DNA of 64,000 nucleotides, from contig VZSR01003371.1 in assembly GCA_013398615.1 (NCBI GenBank), positions 2,641,986-2,705,985 of the forward strand, written 5' to 3'. Numbering within the stretch: the first letter of the stretch is position 1; every line of letters begins with the position of its first letter. This stretch comes from Brachypodius melanocephalos (taxonomy: Eukaryota > Chordata > Aves > Passeriformes > Pycnonotidae). This document shows positions 25,043 through 36,419 of the stretch, piece by piece. The notes under the pieces were generated by a model. It ran no database searches. It was not told where the DNA came from and worked only from the letters and a program-made list of their open reading frames with translations. A program made the position numbers and the translations under genes.

Positions 25043-26040
25043 TGGAAATGGGCATTTGAGTCCTGGAAGAAAATAGACTATTTGATGATGCACCAGGATA
25101 AAAGCACACTCAGATAGGAGGACAGAGGATTATTATTGGTTGTGTTTCTTCCATTTGCATGACCCATGTGAAAAGATACGATGAACAATGAACATTTCTA
25201 AAGACTTCTCACCACCTTAGGGACATATTTGCTTATTTTGGGTCTAAATTCATGTACAGAAACAACTATCAGCTTTTTCCATTGAGTGCATTTCCATTGT
25301 ATGTCTGTAGTGCAGAACTGGTCTTTGTTATGCGTTACCTTAGTGTTATTTCCTGAACAATTAATTCTCTGCTGACTATGAACCTAGAGAGAAGAAAAAG
25401 CCTCAAAATAATTCAAATAAATAGGTTGTGGTGTTTTTAATTCCTGACTGCCAGTGGTAGATACATTTTGCAAATGTTTTAAACTTGTTCAGAGGTTCCA
25501 GTTTCAGTTCTCAGATGTTATATCAGTGTTCTCAGATGTCGCTGCATTGCAGAAATAAGTCACACTCAGCTGAACGACTGTGAGGGAGAATATTGCATGA
25601 AAACATTCCAAAGGAGAATGTTAAACTCTGCATTTTCAGGTGCAAGCAAAGTGATGGTTTGATGAAATGGTATCAGTAGTACAGGAACCTCCAAGGGCCC
25701 CTTCAGCAGCCACAAAAGGGGCTTTAAAAAGACTGCAGTAATTGCCTGCAAAGAACTGTGTGATCATTAACTGTTAACCTGAAACTTCAATAATGTTTTA
25801 TTTTACCCATGAGTGCTTTTTTCTCTTTCAGAGTGAGCTCTGCTATGCTCTAAATCTTCCCAGAAAAATCCCCTCAACCTTGCTGGTGCTGTGGAATGAA
25901 ACTCCACCTGCTCTCTGACCAAACATGGCCTGGCTGGTTGTTGGCACCAGCACAAAATAGTAGCATAAAATTATCACTTATGCAATGTAATTGGAAGGAT
26001 TGTCAAGAATAATATAGGGATTTTATTGCTAAATCATGAG

Positions 26041-26079
26041 GAGAAAAAAACAAACAACAACAAAAAACAAAACACCAAA
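26041..26079. repeat. A-rich (CAA/CAAAA) tract
   Basis: Low-complexity A/C sequence with CAA and CAAAA units, read directly. Confidence 0.88.
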
Positions 26080-27096
26080 ATGAAGATGATTTTTAAACTA
26101 AGTCTACAATTTTTATTTTTTTAAGAGGTTCTTTAAGCTGTATTATACAGTTATCCCCCCACCCTCAGATTTAGCATGGATTTATCAAAATGTGTAAACA
26201 ATGTGAGACTATAAGTTTGTGTCCTGGAAACTTTTTTGACAGCTTAGCAGGTGTATAGACAGCAAAAATACAGTGAAATGCACACAGGGAAGATGGAGAT
26301 GCTATAGGAGCTCTCCCATCAACACTGATGGGTGTGGCAATTCTCTCCAATTTACTGCAGGTCTAATTAGCTGAAATAGGTAACATATTTAGGTAATAGC
26401 ACTGCCATTAGCTCAGGAGCTGCCACATTTACAGGAGATGTGATTATCTCCTGGTAAATGTGCTCTCTGTATCAGGGATAACTATGCCTTGTAGAATGTA
26501 ATACAATAATTTGATTTTTTACCTAAGGATGACAAGCATGGACTTGGCTGTCCCCTTTGCAAAGGTTACAGCAGAAATTCAGATTCCTACACAAAAATGT
26601 CCACTGGCACTGTCACGTTTTTGAAAGTGGGTAAATAAAGTCATCTTCAGCTGTCTTATTCACTAAAAGGGAGAAGAAAGGGTGCCTAATCAAAAAGTTT
26701 GTGAGAAAGTGTAGATGAATTGTTTGAACGTAGGTTTCATAAAAAGATTAAATAATAAACCAAATTTGGGGTTGAATTGATACTCAGAATGGGTATCCAG
26801 TGGGGTTTTTTTGGTTTTTTTTCAGAGAGCTTAAACCTAGATAGTAATTTAATTCATCTTTTTCTATGGGGCAGAATATCTTTATCCTCACCATTTCCTA
26901 CACCAAATAATCAAGATCCAGAGGTTTTTGATGCCTAAAAAGTGACTAAAGCAAAATTGCACAAACAATTGAGCTAAGGTTTGAAGTCTTTTCTTATTGC
27001 TTTGGGCTCTGAGTTAATGGGTTCTCACAGATCTATTAGAGAGGGGAAAAAAGGAAAAAATGTAGAAAATAAAAATAGAATAATAATGCAATTAAT

Positions 27097-27147
27097 AGAT
27101 TAATACTATAAATAGTATTAATTAATTAATAACATTAATACTATTAT
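27097..27147. repeat. AT-rich inverted and direct repeat cluster
   Basis: The 9-mer TAATACTAT occurs at 27101-27109 and again at 27136-27144. Its reverse complement ATAGTATTA lies between them at 27112-27120, with ATTA repeats in the centre. The segment can form alternative hairpins. Confidence 0.85.
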
Positions 27148-27621
27148 TAGATTTAAACATGGACTCAGTGAGAATGGAGCAGAAAAATTTTTGATTGCTA
27201 CAATTAGCAGAGTTATGGAGATGCTCTGTTTACCTCATCCCATTCTCTGGGGGAAGCCTGGAAGTAGATGTTCTATTACAGGGCAGAACAGAACAGGAGT
27301 TAACATAAACCTCTTACTTGCTTTTCTTACATTTTTCCCATTGAGAATAGAGTGATTCACACAAGCTGGAAGTATTTTATGATCTGAATTCACATTTCTG
27401 TCTGCTGTGAAAACCCTGTGGGTTCTAAGGTCAGAAGGAACTTCTTGGGCTGCTGCTCTCCTACAATGTCCACATCAGTCACTGAGTGTTTCTCAGAAAC
27501 TGGATGAAAGAACAAACAGAAATAATCTCATGAATATGCATTTTATAATTTATAATGCACATTTTAAAATAGAAATAAGGCTTAAGCTCTGTGATCTTAC
27601 CATTACAACTGCCTGAACAGG

Positions 27622-27634
27622 GATGTGTGTATTT

Positions 27635-27667
<33 letters not shown>

Positions 27668-27711
27668 ATATCTCCGTGTGTGTGTATATATATATATGTG
27701 TGTGTGTGTTT
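27622..27711. repeat. Compound (GT)n/(TA)n microsatellite
   Basis: About twelve GT units, a TA block, a short interruption with GCATATCTCC, then a second GT-TA-GT set. On the minus strand it creates a His/Thr/Tyr/Ile-rich false open frame. Confidence 0.96.
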
Positions 27712-29547
27712 AAATAGAATTTCGATAAAATTTTCCAATATCAACAGAAAAATGATGTCTTTTAATTAAATTTACAAAACATCACGAACCAATCTGTAGC
27801 TTTCTGGTCCCTGTTTGCACCAATACACTTGAAAAATCATTACAATTAATGCACATAAAGAAGCTACAGATCATGCTAGGTGATAGGTTATAGAAAGTCA
27901 AAAGCAATAGAATTAAGATTTTAAAAAACTCTTCTTATTTCTTGTTAAACTGTTCAGCTAGTTAGTGATGAAGCCTGTGGAGAAACAGAAAAATAATTTT
28001 GTGATTGAGTTACCCCAAATTAAGATGAATAAAGCTTCTTAAATAATGCTATAGAGAACAATTCCACAATAATGGCAGTGAACTTAGATGATCTCAGATT
28101 ATCTTTTTCCAAAGCTGATTCTTATGGGGCTACTTTTTTAGCTGACATACCCACTAATGGCTTATAAAAGAGAAATAAAGAGAGTGAATACAAAAGGCTG
28201 TTAATCAAAAAAGTTTCCCCTAATTGGTCAAGGGACGTTTTTACACTATGACATCTATTAGAGTCACTACCACCTTGATCACAGTGCTATGTTACGTATT
28301 TCCCTTAAGGTGAATAATTTATATGTTATGTGTATATGCATTAGAAAGAAATTTTTTAAAAAACAGTGTAGAAGATGTTTAATTTGGCATATGCTTTAAT
28401 GCAATGGGTTTGGGGTTTTTTTAATTGTCAGTGTGTTTTTGGCCCAGTAGGTTTTCTTGTGTGATTAGCAAAGTGACTTTGGAGTTAGACCCAAAGCACA
28501 GCCCTCACATCCAGCCAAGACACACGTGTGCAACTGGGACCCCACTCAGGACCTCAATAGTCCCCACAATATTAACAGCCACCATAAGGTGATCTGGGTT
28601 TTATCCCTGCTGCTGCAATGAAAGAGGAGACATCTCAGGTGTGAAAAGTAAATGCATCTGTAAAGTCCTAAATGGCTGCAGGTGTTCTGCAATGTACAAC
28701 AGTTTCATGGCGTGTTGGAAATTAAAGAGTTAGAATAAATCACGCTGTGACCCCCAAAAGAGAACTCCTAAAAACCACAAAGGGCTGCTCTCAGGAGCCA
28801 TTTCTCATCCTGATGTTGCCCTGTAGCCACAGAGTATTGTCACTGGAGCATTGCCATTGCATTGTGGTCTCTGCCCTGTTGCACACTGGTGCTGCTGTGG
28901 CTTCCCCAAACTTTTCTCTGTTGTCCTTGGAAAGCACTCTGTCCTCATGAATAAATCAAATCACAACGAGAGCTAATGAAGGCAGAGTCTCTGTTCAGTA
29001 AAACACGAGTGCCACTTTTGGTGTTCACTCAGCCAGAGCATGGCTGGTTACACATTGCAGATGATGGCTGTGGTAGGCACTGCCAGGGGGCCAGGCCATC
29101 ATCATCTCTCCCCAGTGGGATGTTCCCCAGCTCGTCTTGAGGCTGATAAATGTTTCCCAAATTACCTGACTTCCTGTGAAGTAAGTGAGCTGCAAAATCA
29201 GAATGAAGACAAGGGGTAAATGTGATCTCTGGTGTATCAAAGGGTTATAAAAATTGCAGACCAAACTTTTCCACTGTGCTTAGAGCATGCTTCATTTAGA
29301 TTAACACTGCATGGGCTTCAGGTCTCATCTGTTTGCTAAAGGATTTGCAAGGTTCTTTCCCACTGCCATTGCTTTTATTCATACTAATTGCTTTCATTCC
29401 AACTACCAACCACTCCAGGGTCTGCTCTAGTAACTGGGAATCCCAGACACCCAGCTGAGCACTCATAAATTGAACTAAAGAATAAAAAATGAAAGCAGTG
29501 ATATTTTCTTGCTATATTAAAGCTGACTCATAACAAACAGCCCTGTT

Positions 29548-29786
29548 CATCATAGAATCATCATAGAATGGCTTGGGTTGGAAGGTCTCTGAAAGACCAT
29601 CCAGTTCCAACCTCTCTGCCATGATCAGGGACACCTCCCACTATCCCAGGTTACTCCAAGCCCCATCCAGCCTGGCCTGAACACTTGCAGGGATGGGGCA
29701 GCCACAGCTCCTCTGGATAACCTGAGACCCAGACCCTCACCATTCTCACAGCAACGATTTTTTTCAATCCTTACTCATATCCAGGT
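29548..29786 (-). mobile_element. CR1 LINE, 3' fragment with intact tail, minus orientation
   Basis: It begins with a two-unit complemented octamer tail (CATCATAGAATCATCATAGA), then 'tggcttgggttggaaggtct', 'gaccatccagttccaacc', 'gatcagggacacctcccact', 'ccaggttactccaagcccca', 'gcctggcctgaacacttgca', 'gcagccacagctcctctgg', and fades at 'ctcatatccaggt'. The clear tail and low visible divergence suggest one of the younger CR1 copies in the window. Confidence 0.93.
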
Positions 29787-31372
29787 GTAGATGCCATAAC
29801 CACTTGAGTCCTTACATGGTACAAACAGGATAAATTGGTCCTGCTGTCATTTTTCTGCTCTGTGTCTATCCAGAGCCTGTGTCTCCATCATGATGTCAAA
29901 TCTGTTATTCTACAGAGGAGAAAACTCCCATCTGTGTGACCTTACAGGAAACCTCTGCTGAAGAGCACACAGATCACCCAGTCCTGTGCAAAGCATTGTC
30001 TGCAAACTCTTTTCTCAATTTTACAGTTATAAAATAAAAAACATCTTGTGAAGAGATAATCAAATAAAACAAATGCCTATCGGGAAGAGTGAAAATCATA
30101 TTTAGATTCTATTGTTTGTGACTTGTACAAACTTACACAGAGCTGTCAGCAAAGTGGTGTTTTTCTATTCTTTGTTCCTGCATATTTCATTTTGATGTTC
30201 TCACAAAAGAAACTTCACCACTGAAAAGACCTCAAAAACTTAAGGAAGAGTAGGCAGTCACTTCTATCTGCATTTGTGCCACAAAAGACAAAATCATTTT
30301 ATGAGATAGTGAACAATAAATTCTCCTTTGCTCTTCTGATATGGAAGCCACATATTCTGGGTACAGAGTGTATTTAGTTATAGAAAAATGTTAAAAATTA
30401 CACCAGGTATAATTCCCTCAAGAAGCTGAAAACAGCAAGGCAGCATGAGTCATCTTATTCAAAGTGGCAAAAGAGGAGAGTTGTGTTCTTTGACAAAACA
30501 AAGTTGGACCTGAACCATGAAGAGTGTATCGCCTATTATTGGAAATTTCCAGTGAGAACCCCATGATTTCAAAGCAGATTGGACATTGTCCATAGTTGTC
30601 TTCCATTGTCTATGGGAGATGATAAGAAGCAGACAGTAGCTCATTTTAGCCATCCTGCCAAAATCAATAGCATTTTAGAGAGCTTCAGGGAGAAACAACT
30701 TGTCGTGCCAGCAACTGAAGCAGTGTGTGTCAAAGAAATTAAACTCTTCTTTTTACAGGCTTTGGTGTAATTCAAGGGAATGTGAAGGAGGTATTCCATG
30801 AGCTTTGCTGCCCTAATAGGGGTAGAAGTCACCTCTCTGCAGCCTCTTCTTCTGCAAAACTGCCCTCAAGGTCAGCAAAACTCCAGTCTGATTAAAGACT
30901 GAAGGGCTGGAATAAGTAAAGTATCTAAACCTGAGCAGAGTGGTCTGAGTGTCTTAGTTTGGAAAACTGAACACAGACACTCAGTGTGAGCTCAAGCAGT
31001 CCCTTTGTTTTGAGGGCAAGGGAAGTCTTCACCCCACCACAGCCATTCTCAGCCCTGTGTGCTTCAAGGATGTTTGAAAATTGACATCTGTGAGCCCTCA
31101 AAACTTAACCATTTCCAGCATGCATTAGACTTGTGACTACTTATGTACCTGTGCACCTTGTCTCACACCCTCCTCTACCCAGCAGCGCTCCTCTTCACCA
31201 GCTGGAATGTAGCTGGGGCAGGATCCAGCACTATCACAGGAAAATGTTTCTCCTCCAAGGGGTCAATTCCCCACTGAAAAAATCCAAGTACATAAAATGA
31301 ACTCCCTCAAATCTCCATCTCTAAGGCTGTTACACTTTTGAAACATCTTCACATTCCTAGTAAATTGTCCCA
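29787..31372. other. Non-coding stretch, no gene recognised
   Basis: No transposon, RNA gene or exon recognised. Open frames of 60 to 64 codons overlap on both strands around 30418-30832 and look like chance. Confidence 0.5.
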
Positions 31373-31470
31373 GTGCCTAAAGGAGCTGCAAGAGAGCTGG
31401 AGAGGAACTTGGGACAAGGGTCTGGAGTGACGAGACAGGAGGGAATGGCTTCAAACTGACAGAGTGCAGG
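31373..31470 (+). mobile_element. CR1 LINE, left part of a split copy
   Basis: It runs from 'gtgcctaaaggagctgc' through 'gagagctggagaggaacttg', 'ggacaagggtctggagtgac' to 'ggcttcaaactgacagagtg', exactly the CR1 segment that should precede 'ggtaggctta'. The copy resumes at 31911 after a 440 bp LTR insertion. Confidence 0.92.
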
Positions 31471-31910
31471 TGTAGGAATCCTAGAAACTTAGAATTTGGG
31501 ATTTTGGTGTATAGTAATACATATCAGTCAAGATGGAGGATTTGGGGTGTTGTCTTCGTCTTTCTTCTTTGCCTTCTCCTTCCTTCTTCTTCATGGATTT
31601 GAGTGATTTTCTCTAATTGGATGAAAAAGGTCCGCATTGCGGGCCTCGGTCATTATTGCATCAAAAGTGTAAATAATATAGGTGTCACCTATTAGGTAAT
31701 TATCTCTTAAATAGCTTCAGTAAAAGTTAGAAGCTCTCCATTTTACCTCATTTCTCTAGCTTGCTAGTTAAGCTCACGGTTTGTGAGCCTGTAAATACTG
31801 TAAATAGATAAGATGTAATGAACATTCCAAGTCCAAACTCGAGCTTGAAGTTTCCCAAATGTTATTCATCCTGACCTTGGCAGAGAAGAAAAGAAGCCAA
31901 AACCTTTACA
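31471..31910. mobile_element. Solo LTR inserted in a CR1
   Basis: A 440 bp segment that interrupts a CR1 copy. It begins TGTAGGAATC and ends AACCTTTACA, so it has TG...CA ends inside a TGTA/TACA inverted repeat, the hallmark of a retroviral LTR. The flanking hexamers are 'tgcagg' and 'ggtagg'. Both are one change away from the 'tgtagg' expected from CR1, consistent with a worn 6 bp target-site duplication. No internal retroviral genes are present, so it is a solo LTR left by recombination. I could not assign a family or fix its transcriptional direction. Confidence 0.8.
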
Positions 31911-32098
31911 GGTAGGCTTAAATCAGATATTAGGAAGAAATTCTTCCTTGTGAGGGTTGTCAGGCCCTGGCACAGGATGCTCAGAAGAGCTGCGGCTGCC
32001 ACATCCCTGGAAGTGTCCAAGGCCAGGCTGGATTGGGCTCTGAATAAACCTGAGATGGTGGAAGATGTCCCTGTCCAAACCGTTCTGTGATTCTATGA
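31911..32098 (+). mobile_element. CR1 LINE, right part of a split copy
   Basis: Continues the copy at 31373-31470: 'ggtaggcttaaatcagatat', 'taggaagaaattcttccttg', 'caggccctggcacaggatgc', 'gaagtgtccaaggccaggct', ending in 'ccgttctgtgattctatg'. About 50 to 60 bases normally present just before the tail (the 'catggcagggggttggaac...' block) are missing after 'gatgtccctg', so it carries an internal deletion next to the 3' end. Confidence 0.93.
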
Positions 32099-35000
32099 AA
32101 TCACCTGCAATTATTGAAGGGCTCTGAGATTAGCTTAGTCACCAAGACCAATATTTGTCTTCCAGAACTAAGATTGAGCTGTTTTGCCTCAACTTGCTAA
32201 AAGTTGATAAAAGAGTAAAATTACAAAAACCCTATCAAATAAAAAAAAGAAATATTAAAAAAAAAAATTCTTATTTTTGTTCTGAGGGCAAATAATCCAT
32301 AACAAAGGACAATCCTTAGATTTGGTGATTTCTAGCTACAAACCTCTCTCAGGGATTTTACAAGGTCTTCCAGCCCAGTACCTGCAATAACTATGGCTGT
32401 AAAACATGGGACTGTACCTCCCATTATCCCCATCACCTACTCTTCTGAGAAGAACAGGATGAAGAATTTATATTCACTTTTTCCCATAATCAGAGGTTTT
32501 GTCACATATGAAGACTGTCACTGTACTTAGTCTGATAAATTTCTCAAAAATCACATATTTCCTTTGTTTCAGCATTCTTTCTTTCTTTGTATCTCTGTTG
32601 ACTGATGTATCCTCCATCAGGCTCCTGTTGCCCTTCCATTGTGACTCTAAGCAAAACAATAAAACATAAATGTAAAAATACGGACTTGACTAACTCATCA
32701 AGTCTGGGGTTGGAAAGAAGACCATCGTGGCATGACTCAGCACCTGAACATTTCTTCTTCATAATTCTTTAGATGAAAATGCTTCTGGTGAAGAAAATAT
32801 TCCTATGTTCAAGTGTAATTTAATTTGTCATGGTAAGTGGGATTTGTTCTACATTCTCTTAATAATTTACCCGGAAAGATTTATCTCTGAGTGTGAAGAG
32901 GTAAACATGTTCAAAACCCACTTAGCCTGTGAGTAGTTTTATTTTCTGAAGCATTCATAAATGACAACTAACGTGTTTAAAAACATTTCACCATGATAAT
33001 AATAACAATAAAGTCTTAATGCTGTTGGGCTTCTGAAAATGTCATTTTCTTAGAGAATAACAATGCCACACCTGGTTTGTCCATTTATTTTGGGGAGAAG
33101 TCATTTTTAACAGCCTGAATAATCTGATTAAAATATTTATTTTCTAAAATAATTTTCATGTACAGTTTCTGGATATCAAATGTTACAATGTAAAAAGAAT
33201 CTAATGAAATTCTATTTTTTGTCATATAGGATTTTATTATACAGATTTTGAATTTACTTCTGCACCTTGCAGGAGGTAAAAAATCATTGTGTCCCAGTAA
33301 CAACAGCTATTCAGTCACATACATTGTGGCTTCATGACTTCAGAATACTAATTTTGACCACTAAAGTGTCAGACCTCAGGTGATTACTTTCCCAATGTTT
33401 ATTTTCAGAGCCCTTTTTTCAGACAGCACTGAATATAAATACAGGTATGGCAGCAGCTCAGCACAAAATGTCTGAGAAAACCATTTATCTTTGCTTGTTT
33501 GAAATGGTTTTTGTAGATATCAATTCACATTCATTATTTTTTATACAGATTCCTTTTAATGCAGCTACTTCAACAGTAGACAATAAAGTGTGTCCTTAAT
33601 GGAATCATTTGCATATTTTTTTAGAGCAGTAGTCTATTTAAAATGGAGTTTGTCAGGCTTAGATCTCATTGCCTATTTGTTCTTTCATGGTAAAAAGAAA
33701 GAAATAATAGGTAAGTAGGTGAATGCATAAAATTTGTGAAGCTCCACTTAATTGCTCCACAAAAGAAAGGCAAAATTCTTGCTGTCATTATGCCCTCACT
33801 GTACCTTGGTAGAAGACCAGCTGAAAAAAAAATGCTGAATGCACATTGGACATTTAAAACAGATGCCAGACAAACCCTGATCTGAATGCAGCAGCTGCAT
33901 GGATTCATGTGTGATATACAGTGCTGATCCTGCAGTGGATTTTAAAAGGGAAATTTTATTGTCCAAAGATCTCAAACAAGTCCCAGCAGATCTTAAACTT
34001 CTGTGGAGACCTTCCACAGACTGCTCAGGTGAACAAGAATTGACTTAATCCCTTCATATCATTGCTTCTCAGCCTTAACTTCACTTTAGGGATGCCATTT
34101 TTTCCTAAAGGATGAGAATGGCATTTCAGTGAAACATTAATTTGATATTTGACAATTCTGATTAATATATTTAAAGGGGAGTAAATACCCCTTCCTAATT
34201 CCCAATGTTATCTAATGTTAAACAAGGGAAAATATCTTCTCTCTAATAAAGTCATAACCTCTGAGCACTGAAACCCAAGGATTAACAGGCTGTTTAACAT
34301 TGCCCTAGCTCATGGAACTGAAAAAGAAGTCTGGTTTAGCCAGACATGTGTGTGTATTTCTAAAAAAAAAAAAAAAAAATAGAGAAATTGAATTCTTTCT
34401 TCTAAAAAGAGTCTGTTGTAATAAATTCAAAGAGTTAAGGGCACCCAGTGTGGTAACTGTGCTATACCAGGCTTGCTTTATGCTCTCTTGTTCATTTAGG
34501 ATTAGCTATTCCCTAAGAGTGCAGTAGAACAGGTGTGTGAGCTGGGAAAAGCACAATATTTGGTTTACTGGTGGTCCAGAAGGCTTTTTTTTGTTGTTTT
34601 CTGGTGCTGTTAAATGTTAGCATTGACTCTTCAGTAGGACTTTTGACCTCCCCTAGGGTTGTCTTAATACCTGTCCCAAGCATTGGCCACCACACAGATC
34701 ATGTAAGGCAATACAGCAAAACAAAAAGGGATTCCTGAGCATCAGCCTGTACAGTCCAGCTTTACTGTTTCAGCACAGAGTGGTCTCCTGCACCCCAGAA
34801 CATTAAAAATATTCCCACTTCAAGGCAATATGTATAAAATCACAGCAGGACTGAACCACTGCAGATCCCAATCCTAAGACTTTCTAAGCATTCTGGTGCT
34901 TGCTTACACCTTAACAGCACATTCCTACACTTCTGCCATCGAAATCACCCTTTCAAAGCTTACTTTTTTCTTGCATGAAACAGTGCATGTCACTTAGGTG

Positions 35001-35704
35001 TTGTTGAATCTACAGAAGTTTTAGGGATTTCTATGGTTTCTAGGCAACAAGTTAGTTTTAAAGAAGTACATTGTTTCTAGGCAACATATTCCAATTAACT
35101 TTGAGGGCAATTGGTTTTGTTGCCTTATATTCTTACGAAAAATCGTAGACAAGCATACTTATCTGAAAAGGGAAATAATATCTTCAAGGTATTTAGAGGT
35201 ATTTAAAACACATTGCTTTGTTGAAACCGAAACATTTCAAAATAGTGAATATTGCTGGAAGGATTGTTTTTATTACGCTGAGGAGTAACAAACAAAATTC
35301 AAAACCTTGAAAAATGTTGAAAGCTTCAGCAAGTAAGAATTCCTGAAAACAGCAGCTGTAGTTTTCTTGGAGCGAAAATAGCAGATAACCTGTCACTGAT
35401 TCACACAAATACTGTTTGCACACACTCATCATAACTCCAGTAAAACTTGGTCAGTCTTCCTTCTATACCCCCACCAGAAGTGTGTGGGGAGTGATGAAAA
35501 CAGCTCCTAAACAGCACAGCAAAGAAGGAGTTTCATCATTGGGATGGATTAAAGGTTTGGACTAAATAAATAACCTTGCTGAAAGGAGTTTTAAACTGTA
35601 CATCAGCAAAATCATTTATTTGACAGCCTAAGTCATCACACGTGTCAAGGTGCAGGTCTGCAGGATAGATTTAGCTATTCCCACAAAATCCCTTCCCTTT
35701 GCAG
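32099..35704. other. Non-coding stretch upstream of a candidate exon
   Basis: AT-rich unique sequence with no recognised gene or transposon up to 35 kb. Near the right end are the paired X-box-like motifs (35036-35086). At 35690-35704 the pyrimidine-rich 'cccttccctttgcag' would serve as a splice acceptor. Confidence 0.5.
35036..35086. promoter_or_regulatory. Paired RFX X-box-like motifs (identical 14-mers)
   Basis: The 14-mer GTTTCTAGGCAACA occurs at 35036-35049 and again, identically, at 35073-35086, with a 37-base period. Its first 13 bases fit the known RFX X-box layout: GTHNYY, a short spacer (here 1 base) and RRNAAC. A further GTTGCC half-site lies near 35118. RFX factors drive ciliary and other genes. 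Whether this is an active enhancer is inference. A small tandem duplication is the simplest alternative. Confidence 0.35.
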
Positions 35705-35917
35705 GAGGGACAGCCAAAAGCTCCCAAAGACTCTGGTGAAGATACACAACTCTGCAGAACCATGAAGGTGTTTACAAGTGAGGAAATAAGGATGTTTCTC
35801 AACACCTCTGAGGAGAAAGTTATCAGAGAGGCTTCTTCTCAGATCATTGGAGACAAAGGACTTATTTTCACAGCATTTACTGCTACTGCCCTAGCAATCT
35901 GGATTATATTGATTTGA
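35705..35917 (+). CDS. Candidate terminal exon with membrane-like tail, function unknown
   Basis: I do not recognise this protein. An open frame of 70 codons follows a good splice acceptor (pyrimidine-rich, ending at 35704) and stops at 35915-35917. The first 50 or so residues are hydrophilic and charged and would include a helix-prone stretch (EEKVIREASSQ). The final 18 to 20 residues are hydrophobic (LIFTAFTATALAIWIILI) and end right at the stop, like a tail-anchored membrane protein. A Met lies at 35699, before the acceptor, and another at 35762, so a single-exon small protein is also possible. The 3' part is duplicated at 37384-37453 with only codon position 1 and 3 changes. Against it: the frame is short, no upstream exon is identified, and a CR1 tail begins just 17 bases after the stop. 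It could be chance. Confidence 0.2.
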   Translation, partial: EGQPKAPKDSGEDTQLCRTMKVFTSEEIRMFLNTSEEKVIREASSQIIGDKGLIFTAFTATALAIWIILI

Positions 35918-35975
35918 GTTTAAGAGCAGGATGCAATCACAGCATCACAGAACAATTTGGGTTGGAAGTGACCTT
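35849..35975 (+). repeat. Local duplication, copy 1 (membrane-tail segment plus CR1 tip)
   Basis: About 127 bases that recur at 37384-37511. The match covers the last 23 codons of the candidate exon, its stop, 16 bases of unique sequence, and the start of a minus-strand CR1. Both edges are sharp: sequence before 35849 and after 35975 has no counterpart at copy 2. Confidence 0.88.
35934..35975 (-). mobile_element. CR1 LINE tip, minus orientation
   Basis: Complemented CR1 tail and terminal bases only ('caatcacagcatcacag', 'aacaatttgggttggaagtg', 'acctt'). The rest of the element is absent. The matching copy at 37471 keeps the next 50 or more bases of CR1, so the truncation here is secondary or came with the duplication. 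Confidence 0.85.
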
Positions 35976-36110
35976 GCTCACGACCATGTTTAAACAGAAG
36001 CATTTGTGGAAATGTCAAATGGATCAGACTGAGAATGGAATTTCATCCTGTATTCATAGTCCACATGGAAAAAGTGAGAGAAAAGCAGTTCGGAAGGAAA
36101 TGAGAGGCAT

Positions 36111-36419
36111 CTGAAAGGAGGCTGGAGAGGGACTTTTTATAAGAGCATGGAGGGATAGGAGAAGGGGGAATGGATACAAACTGGAGGAGGGAAGATCTAG
36201 ATTAGATATTAGGGAGAAATTCTTCCCTGTAAGGGTCATGAGGCCCTGGCACAGGGTGCCCAGAGAAGCTGTGGCTGCCCCTGGATCCCTGGAAGTGTCC
36301 AAGGCCAGGCTGGACAGGGCTTGGAGCAGCCTGGGACAGTGGGAGTTGTCCCTGCCCATGGGCCCATCAACGAGACGGTCTTTGAAGTCTTTCAACCTGA
36401 GCAATTCTGTGATTCTATC
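36111..36419 (+). mobile_element. CR1 LINE, 3' fragment with tail
   Basis: Well-preserved CR1: 'ctgaaaggaggctggagagg', 'gactttttataagagcatgg', 'tagattagatattagggaga', 'gaggccctggcacagggtgc', 'ccagagaagctgtggctgcc', 'ggaagtgtccaaggccaggc', 'gggagttgtccctgccc', ending 'aattctgtgattctatc'. One of the longest and best kept CR1 copies here. The 116-codon open frame on its minus strand (36054-36404) is an artefact of the element. Confidence 0.95.

Larger units (their letters stand above)
25043..29547. other. Non-coding stretch with microsatellites, no gene recognised
   Basis: AT-rich, with an A/C low-complexity tract at 26041-26079, an AT-rich hairpin cluster at 27097-27147 and a GT/TA microsatellite at 27622-27711. 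No exon or RNA gene recognised. The longest open frame is under 80 codons. Confidence 0.55.

Noticed and set aside
27550..27744. His/Thr-rich minus-strand frame
   Set aside because: Produced by the GT/TA microsatellite.
36054..36404. 116-codon open frame on the minus strand
   Set aside because: It is the antisense of a CR1 3' fragment. The frames at 24727-24951 and 3199-3531 have the same kind of cause.
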